Assembly (NCBI GenBank): GCA_003342895.1
Contig: PTFA01000038.1
Span: 2,324,590 to 2,388,589 of the forward strand
Direction of reading: 5' to 3'
Length of the DNA: 64,000 nt
Origin: Casuarius casuarius
Taxonomy: Eukaryota; Chordata; Aves; Casuariiformes; Casuariidae
The notes under the pieces are model-generated. The model made no database searches. It saw only the letters and a program-made list of their open reading frames with translations, and was not told the origin of the DNA. This document shows positions 57,361 to 64,000 of the stretch, one piece after another. Position 1 is the stretch's first letter. Every line of letters begins with the position of its first letter. The translations under genes were made by a program, and so were the position numbers.

Positions 57361-58980
57361 AATCTACACTGGAATTTCTTGTTGTATCTAAGCACAGCGA
57401 GCCTGTCCTTTCTGCAGGCCTGTTTCACCCTTCCACACGCAAAGGATGCGCCAGGAGCCCCAGGAAGGGGCTGGGGGCTATGAGAAGAGTGAGGCAGTAA
57501 AACAACAGCCATCGGATAAAACCATTTATCTCAATGGAGTTTATTTTAGAAAAGAGCATTTGTCTCTGGAATATTTTGAAGGAATCCAAGGGAGCTCGAA
57601 TTAGGAGATTTGGTGGCAAAGTATGCAAAATGAGCATCCACATATGATAAGTGCATGCACACATGTGGTATTTCTGTTGTAGGTGTGAAGACCCCAGGAC
57701 ACCTACACGCAACAGCCCGCAAAGCAACCCCAAAGAGCAAACGCACCGGCTTCCTCTCCAATTTTTCGTGGCTTAGCTCCCACGCCCCGACACCCCCACG
57801 TAAAAGGGGGAGACCCCATCATGGCGTGGCCAAACCGGTGCCTACTGCCACCACCTCCGGCTTTGCTCGTTAGGATCTAATTACCAACCACTGCCAAGCA
57901 GATGTGCAAGTTATCCGGCATGACTGCAATAGGTCTTTGGAAAAACATGGTCCCAGGCGTAAGAACGTGCTTTAGCAGAGACTTTTCCTATAAATTATAT
58001 AAAAAAAAAAAAAGGAAGCGGCTGATAAGTCGCGCACGCCTGCGGAGGCGAGGGAAGCAGAGTTCAAACTTCAGCGCACCAGAGCGCTGCCCAATAGCCG
58101 CGGCACTGTAACCGGATCCTCCCCGACGGCAACCCAAGGACAAGCCCATTTCTCAGCCGGCGCACACACAGGCGAATTAGCATGCTTAACCCATTAATTA
58201 CTGCCACCAGCTGAAGTGGGAACAGAAGAGCCTGCTCTGTTTCAGCTGTCAGAGCACAGAAGAAAAATTAATTAATTTAAAAAAAAAAAAAGAAAAAAAA
58301 ACAACACACCAGACTTTTGAGAAGCCAGCGGGCCGTGCGTGCACAGGTTGGGCTGCCATTTCGGCCACCCCAAGACTCAACTTGCCAGGACAAGGCTACG
58401 CTGGAGGTCACCGCACGCACCCATGCAGCAGAGTAGCCACGTTTCAAGTCAACCATGGTTTCACGCCACCGACTGCAGAGCGAACACACACGATAGCCCA
58501 GGGGTCTCAAACGAAGCAAGCACGAGGCAACAGGTTCTTTCGAGACCAGAACCATGAAGACCAAAATAAAATAGACCAAAACCATCACATTTGCAAAGCT
58601 TAAGCGTCCTGTTTTCTAAAGAAGCATCAACAAGCAATGGAGACAACCACTGTTTGCAGACAACTCCTCCGCCTGTCCGTAGGAGCAAGCAGGAGATTAC
58701 AAAACCCAAGCACAAGCTAAAAGGGCTTGACGAGCCTGCAGTGCACTCATTGCTTGAAACAATTTTTCCCCCCCTCTAAATTCACAAAAAGGAGGGAGAG
58801 TTGCATCGAACGTTTCTTCGCTTCAGACCCGTGTTTGCATTCCTGCCTCCCTAGGAATTCGAAATTGGCTGCAGAGAGTAAATCACATATAAGCAAAATA
58901 TCCCTAAAAACCAAATTAAAAAAAGTTTCGCACATCGCACAATGCTTTTGAAATAGATAATGCTAGAGGAAAGAAAGGTT
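57361..58980. other. unique non-coding DNA
   Basis: Mixed DNA with a small CpG cluster near 58020-58130 and A-rich tracts at about 57999-58013 and 58279-58302. No gene is recognised. Confidence 0.5.
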
Positions 58981-59110
58981 AGCAGTCTGGATTGACCATC
59001 TGATCAATCAGGGACAAATGGAGCTAACTTTATCCCTCGCACCCATTCAGACCCTTATAATCTCACACCTCGGAGCAATAAATCAGGAGTAAGTATTGCA
59101 TTAGCACTAC
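58981..59110. promoter_or_regulatory. enhancer-like block with PBX/HOX-type site
   Basis: GATTGACCATC is followed by TGATCAATCA at 59001-59010, words typical of PBX-HOX and PBX-MEIS binding. TTTATCCC, CTTATAATC and AATAAATCAGG follow. It is a compact, non-repetitive site cluster. Confidence 0.33.
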
Positions 59111-59920
59111 AGTCGCCACGTATAAGAGTTCAACATTCGCCACCAGTTAGAAAACAGTTTACATAAGGGGAAAAAAGCTTTAAAGGGGAAAAAAAAAGGA
59201 AAGATAGTCCCAGCACCTAAGGTGCTACAGCACAGCGTCAACGACTTGGACTTTTTAAAATGATGGCCTTTGCCGTTGCAGTTAGATGACAATTCAGGGG
59301 TTCAGGATTTGTCCAACAAGTGCCAGAGACACCCATCTTTCCCAGCTTTGGTGTCTTTGCCCCGAAAAGAAGGGCGATATCTTCCATTTCAGACTTTACC
59401 AGAGGAGGATTCACCTAAAACCTCCGCTACGGTGAGCTCCCTTTTCTTCTGCCTTCACCATACCTGAGTACGAGTCCGACGTGAAGAGCAGAGTTCAAAA
59501 TACGCCTCTCAATTTGCACAAATATCCACCTGGATTAAAAATTTATGTAGCTCAAACTGCAAAGCAGTACAGCTAATGAAAAAAAAGACACATACATCTT
59601 TTCTGAATGTGTTTTATCCTTCTGAAATAAGCAGGAGGACCATATACATGTCACTACTGGATACAGGGGTACATGACTGGGTGAGTAGAAAACAAGCAAA
59701 ATGATACCTCCAGTATGAGGTTAACATAAACCTCCACTTTTCCAGCAAATTTAATTCAAAACAGAAAAAAAAATGGACAATCTGGTGGTCAGAGCAGTAG
59801 CCAAGGAACGGAGAGACCTCTCCTGCCACCAACGCCTGAGATTTCNGAAGAGTCGCTCCCTCCACCTAAAAGGTGCACAAACATGGGCAGCGGCAGGTCC
59901 TTGCCTTCCTGGCTATTAAA
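59111..59920. other. unique non-coding DNA with one ambiguous base
   Basis: The base at 59846 is N. Frames are short and unrecognised (the minus frame 59614-59865 spans the N). Confidence 0.55.
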
Positions 59921-60070
59921 AATGCCAAATACGGGATTATCTGGTAAACTTGTGTTAGGCCCCATAAATTATGCGCTATAATAAACATACATGGATGCAA
60001 GTTGCGCTTCCAACAGCTCCCGCGTGACTAAGGAAACAAACATTTTCGCAGGCTCATTTCAGTTCCTTAA
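59921..60070. promoter_or_regulatory. short enhancer-like block
   Basis: GGGATTATCTGG, CATAAATTATGCGC and CTATAATAAACATAC lie within about 70 bases, in DNA that retains CG dinucleotides. Confidence 0.25.
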
Positions 60071-61379
60071 TATACCCCCAGCCCCATCGGCAAGCGAAAA
60101 TAGCATCTAGCGCCCAGGCTGCTTTTTGCTCGGTCCCACAAGGACGAGCCCGGCACTGCCCTCCTGAACGGGCCCAAACGTCGCCAAGGACCATGGAGGC
60201 GGCCGTGCCGAGAAACCCCCACCAGACCAGAAACGGAACCGGTGGTGGGCCCAGGAATCGCAGAATTGTCAATGAGAAAGGGTAAACGGCAGCTTCGCGC
60301 AGCCGAGCGCCAACGGGCTCGCTCCTCCACTTTTACTTCTTTTCTATTTAAATTTAGAAGGCTGAAACGCACAAGCTGGTCCCTGCTTGTGGTCAGCCCA
60401 ACCCAAGAAGAAAGGATGTTCTCCAGGAGCAAAACCATACCAACCACCTACAAAGTCACCCAAAAAAGAATCTCATAACAAGAAGGCCAGAGCACGTTAC
60501 CAGGCTGAAATCTAGTTTTATTTGATACAGAAAAACACTTATTTTCCCATATATGCTAACAAGAGGTACAAAACCATCCGGTAGGACCTTGGCTAAGCCG
60601 CTCCACGATGCGGCAGGGCGCACCGTCAAATTTTCCCGCGCTTGGCCCCTCTGCTCGACGCCTTTGGGACGGGCACCTTCTCTCTCTCCGTGAGCAGCGC
60701 ACAGCAGAAGAGGAGCCCAATCTTGCCAAGGCACCGAGGCACCAGGAACTTTATTTTTCCTGGAGCACCGTGATGGACCGATACCACATGCAAGAGCAGA
60801 ATCAGAGCGACAGGACGAGAGTACCAGCAAAACAAGAGGCACTCGTGCGTTGGAGGGAAAGACATCATTATTTTTACAGTTTATACTGACAATTGCCACT
60901 CTGAACTTCGAATCAGAGCTGTACTGCAGCAAAGCAGGAGGATGACAGAGAGAGAAGAGACATGAAATCAGCGCAAAACGACCAACCATTATATTCAAAT
61001 CTAAGCATAAAATGTGCTGGGTCTGCAGAAGGCAGGCAGGCAAAGCGGTGCCTCTTTAAATTTCCTTCTCTGCCCCTTCGCCTTCAATGGCTCCAAGAAA
61101 ACTCGCAAGGAAGATTTCGGGGGGAAGTGGTGTATATGTTTTTTAATACATCTTAAAGGAACAAACAACTAAAGAGAGTCAAAACTATTTCAGAAGGAAA
61201 GATCAGACATTAGTTGCTCCTCAATGGTTAACGGAGGAGGAAGGCAGGGGAGAGGAGAGCTTATACTGGTGAATGCGGCCACAAACACCTCTCAAACACA
61301 TCCAATTTCACCGATGTGAAAATCTCCACATGAAGGAATGGGCGAAAAAGAGCTTAAGTGGGAACAGGGTGCCGAATGC
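60071..61379. other. unique DNA with two small CpG clusters
   Basis: CG-richer patches lie at about 60090-60310 and 60600-60680. A 195-codon minus frame (60456-61043) is the longest outside an island, but its plus complement is also open and neither is recognised. It is not called a gene. Confidence 0.5.
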
Positions 61380-61730
61380 CAAGTGCTACACTGAATAATT
61401 CAGAGCCTGGCGCAGCTATTGGCCGGCCAGGGAGAAAAAAAAAAAGACGAAATCAACCCCCCCCCCCCAAGCTTCAAAACCCAAAGGCCGAGGAGGGATG
61501 AAAGGGAAAGGCAACACCTCTTTAAAGCAGCGATTACGCTCTGCGGTTCCCAACTTCCCACGCTGTTTGGTTACCCCGCGCCTGCCCGAGCCCAGGGCGC
61601 CGCGGGAACTCCCGGCGCCGGCACCGGTTCCTGCCGCTGGCCGAGGAGCCCCGCGACACCGGCCTCCTCCCACGCCGCCGAAAGCCCCCGATGCCTCCAG
61701 CCACGAGTTAGCAATCGCTCACACAAATTT
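61380..61730. promoter_or_regulatory. CpG island with CCAAT-type word
   Basis: CTATTGGCC near 61411 is an inverted CCAAT box. C12 (61457-61468) follows, and then CG-dense DNA from 61560 to 61690. No coding frame is recognised. It is a possible promoter. Confidence 0.45.
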
Positions 61731-62009
61731 CTGACCATCGCTATTACGCTCAGCTTGAAGCAACTGTCCGGGCGGGCACGTTTGGTGGAAAGGTGTCATG
61801 TTTTACCAGGCTTGGAAGATGTAGGTCTGCTAAAACCTCAGCCAACGCTGAATCTAGCGGAGCTCCACGTGGTTATCTGCCAGTAGCAGCAGCAAATTTA
61901 AGAAATGGTCCTAAACTGAGGCCCCGAAACAGGACAACCAAAACACCCCTCACTACAAGGCTCAGAAGTGCAGCGAGGTTTTGCTTATTATTTTAAAGAT
62001 GGCCTGACT
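61731..62009. other. unique non-coding DNA
   Basis: Nothing recognised. Confidence 0.5.
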
Positions 62010-62310
62010 TTCTAAGGACGTGCATCGCGCGGGAAGAGCGCACGAATGTGCCCTGCCTGGACGCCCAGCCTCGAACCACCTCCCCTTCCATCATCACCTT
62101 CACCTTCGATAAACTAAGATAACATCTGTTGGGTCCTTTCCCACCTGCAACGCTTCTGTCCCGTGGGGGAAGCGACCGCAGAGGCCGGCACGCTGCAAAT
62201 CGCGGCGGCTGAATTCTTGGGCTGGCTCTACTGGTAATCCCATTAACAACGCTCCAGAAGCTGCTGCTCGCGGAGCCCGGCGCACCCCCGGGCTCGCAAA
62301 AGCCCCAAAC
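62010..62310. promoter_or_regulatory. small CpG island
   Basis: CG-dense over about 280 bases. Minus frames (61993-62334, 62100-62285) cover it and are unrecognised. Confidence 0.5.
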
Positions 62311-62929
62311 CGGCAAAACCAGCAAAGCCCTCAATGCCGACCTGAAAGAGCTGGGAGGGACGGTGGGAGGGAGAGGAAAAAAAAATAAGGAAAAATAAAA
62401 AGAAAGAAAAGTGGGGCTGGCCTGCTTCTTTCTTCTGCACCGTCTATTCAGCGGCAGCAGGGGAGGTCTACAACTGTTGCGTCACGTAAAGCACAAAAAA
62501 CCTGACAAGCGTGTTTTCGCTGATGGAGACCAGACCGGACAGGAGCTCGGTGACAGCTCTAACGTGGCGAGTAGGAGACCTCCGCTTTAATTGGCTGTTT
62601 CTTACTATCTCATCAACTGAGTAGAAGGAGAGGAGGAAAAAAAAAGAAAAAAAGAGGGAAAAAAAGTGTTACAGCCTGGATGGTTTGCTTAAAGACACAA
62701 GAAACAGCTAAAGTACTAACGCACGGAAATTTATGCTAACAACCCAGGCTCACGCTGGACCTTCTCTGGTCCAGGGACAGCGATTTCTAGCCCTGCCTAG
62801 CAAACCAACCCACGCACCGAAGGAAGGCGCTGGGGATGCTCCGAAACGGTGAGGGGGGGTTAAGCAGCACGCGGCGCCGGACCTGGGGAGGTGTTTCCAA
62901 ATAACGCCACTCTCAACAGCGTGGAGCGT
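62311..62929. other. unique DNA with A-rich tracts
   Basis: Contains TTGCGTCACGTAA near 62478 (CRE/C-EBP-like), CTTTAATTGGCTG near 62585 and an A-rich low-complexity tract at 62635-62665. CpG content rises again near 62800-62890. No gene is recognised. Confidence 0.45.
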
Positions 62930-63037
62930 ACCTGCCTCTACCGTAGCGCTCTCCTCGCCGCAGAGCCGTGGCAGCAGTTATCTTGGCGGTGTAATTATCT
63001 GGATTTGACGACAGATTAAAAAAATATATATATACAT

Positions 63038-63059
63038 CTCCCGAACACCTGTTCGAGAG
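63038..63059. repeat. imperfect inverted repeat, 10-bp arms
   Basis: CTCCCGAACA, CC, TGTTCGAGAG: the arms pair at nine of ten positions. The GAACA/TGTTC halves recall steroid-receptor elements, but the spacer is two instead of three bases. The centre also reads CACCTG, a ZEB/SNAIL-type E-box. Confidence 0.9.
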
Positions 63060-63114
63060 TTTGGTGTTTTTAAAGGCCATTGCCATTAACCGTGGGCCGC
63101 GCACTTCATTGTGT

Positions 63115-63134
63115 TTAATTAGCAAGCTAATGAA
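63115..63134. promoter_or_regulatory. palindromic pair of homeodomain sites
   Basis: TTAATTAGC, AA, GCTAATGAA: the inner 14 bases ATTAGCAAGCTAAT are a perfect inverted repeat around AA. This is suited to a homeodomain dimer. Confidence 0.5.
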
Positions 63135-63420
63135 GCCAGTTTTATTCCCCTTCTCGAGCACAAGAGGATAAATACAAGACGGTGAAAGAGGAGCCCAGAT
63201 CCATTTGCAGCACAGTTCATTGCTGCGTGGCATTACTTAAACTTGCACCAAAATAAAAGTAATGCAATAGCCCAGGGAAACGCATTAGCAACCCAGCGCG
63301 CAAGGCGAATCCTGCTACACCTTCTGTATTTGCTAAAACTCGCCGATTAAAACATGATTTCTGAACATTTGGGCTTGCAGAAAATTTGCAAACAAAGGGC
63401 TAAAAATGAACATAATGTTT

Positions 63421-63569
63421 TCCTCAACGGAGCCTCTGTATTCCAAAAATTAAGCGTAGCAGATTTAGAAAGAAAAAGGGGAAAAAAAGGAAACAATCGC
63501 AGCCTGGGCTCGCTTTGTTACAGCCAGCCAAGGTAGCAGTGAGAAGCGTCAACAATGGAGGTCAAGCTA
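63421..63569. other. unique A-rich DNA
   Basis: Nothing recognised. Confidence 0.5.
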
Positions 63570-63745
63570 TTTTCGAAAAGCCCACCACTTTCCGAACGCG
63601 GCCGCCACGGCCCCGCACAAAAGAGAGGCTGCCGGGGGCAGAGCCCAGCGCCGCGGACCCCCGGCGACCCCCCGCAGCTTTGGGGCCGGGGGGCTCTCCA
63701 CTGACCGGCTTTCGGGGGAAAAAGATGGACAATGAGGATCGTATT
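63570..63745. promoter_or_regulatory. small CpG island
   Basis: CG-dense, with C- and G-runs around 63655-63695 that could form quadruplex structures. Overlapping frames on both strands are unrecognised. Confidence 0.5.
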
Positions 63746-64000
63746 GGCAAATACAAGTATCACGAGAAACGGGGAAAAGGCTTGAAAGGAGAGGGGGGAG
63801 ATGGAGAGAATTGCTGCCGCACTGATTTAATGATCCGTGGGGACCTTTCCAAATAAACAGAATTGTATTCATTTTCTGGGGTTCTTTATTATGGTTTTGG
63901 GGTGGGGGGGAGCCAGTGTAGGTATGTCCTATCAGATTATCCTTTTCATAACATGATACATGTAAGAAGCTTTCAGGGTTAATTTTTTTTAAAAAAAAAA
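63746..64000. other. unique non-coding DNA to the window edge
   Basis: Purine-rich at first, then AT-rich. The window ends in T8A10. The frame starting MDNEDRIGKYKYHEK at 63725 continues to 63854 and is not recognised. Confidence 0.5.

Larger units (their letters stand above)
62930..63420. promoter_or_regulatory. enhancer-like region with palindromic sites
   Basis: Non-repetitive DNA with retained CG dinucleotides. It contains a 22-bp imperfect inverted repeat (63038-63059), a homeodomain-core palindrome (63115-63134) and a SOX-like CATTGTG word just before it. It lies between CpG clusters. It is one of the best enhancer candidates by eye. Confidence 0.42.

Noticed and set aside
60456..61043. 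195-codon minus frame
   Set aside because: The composition is not protein-like in any recognised way, plus-strand frames overlap it, and no start or splice context supports it.
1..64000. CRISPR arrays, operons, phage or other prokaryotic systems
   Set aside because: No regularly spaced repeats with spacers, no dense gene packing and no ribosome-binding-site pattern. The texture is vertebrate.

Overview
The window reads as vertebrate nuclear DNA, most likely from a bird. The reasons are mixed AT-rich and GC-rich isochore texture with surviving CpG clusters, long poly-A/poly-T tracts, short microsatellites, two assembly gaps (9157-9266 and 42481-42569) and one ambiguous base (59846). No Alu, L1 or other mammalian-style repeats are visible. 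I also found no CR1 3' end, the commonest avian interspersed repeat. No bacterial gene organisation is present. Species and locus cannot be named from sequence alone.

I could not recognise a single protein-coding gene, tRNA, rRNA or known microRNA on either strand. The open frames are of the length expected by chance in this much DNA, and none matches a protein family I know. A few stretches are listed as weak candidates because an open frame coincides with good splice signals (16248-16341 +, 49012-49196 -, 17988-18242 +) or because the frame is unusually protein-like (24166-24570 +, 35114-35461 -, 55737-55952 +).

The layout alternates three textures. (1) CpG islands or CpG clusters: strongest at 6410-6970, 15410-15690, 16955-17680, 30640-31560, 33300-34060 and 55480-57360, with smaller ones at 53540-53770, 61540-61730, 62010-62310 and 63570-63745. 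They become denser after about 50.6 kb, so a CpG-rich gene may lie to the right of the window. (2) AT-rich blocks crowded with homeodomain, POU, SOX, TCF, OTX and PBX-type words. They look like conserved developmental enhancers: 5690-6280, 6970-7350, 10730-10990, 14030-15090, 15730-16130, 23010-23180, 26081-26480, 29426-30470, 31795-32160, 34140-34260, 40380-41110, 54650-55210, 56280-56870, 58981-59110 and 62930-63420. Conservation cannot be measured here; this is a judgement from motif content. (3) Unremarkable unique DNA between them.

Taken together this resembles a repeat-poor regulatory desert or large intron near a developmental transcription-factor gene. The centre of interest is 29.4-34.3 kb: an orphan CpG island with a TATA/MEF2 element, enhancer-like DNA on both sides, a 19-bp homeodomain-site direct repeat, a CTCF-like site and a near-consensus splice donor. 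Promoter-like TATA elements also occur at 9647 and 57008. All functional statements are inference unless stated otherwise.
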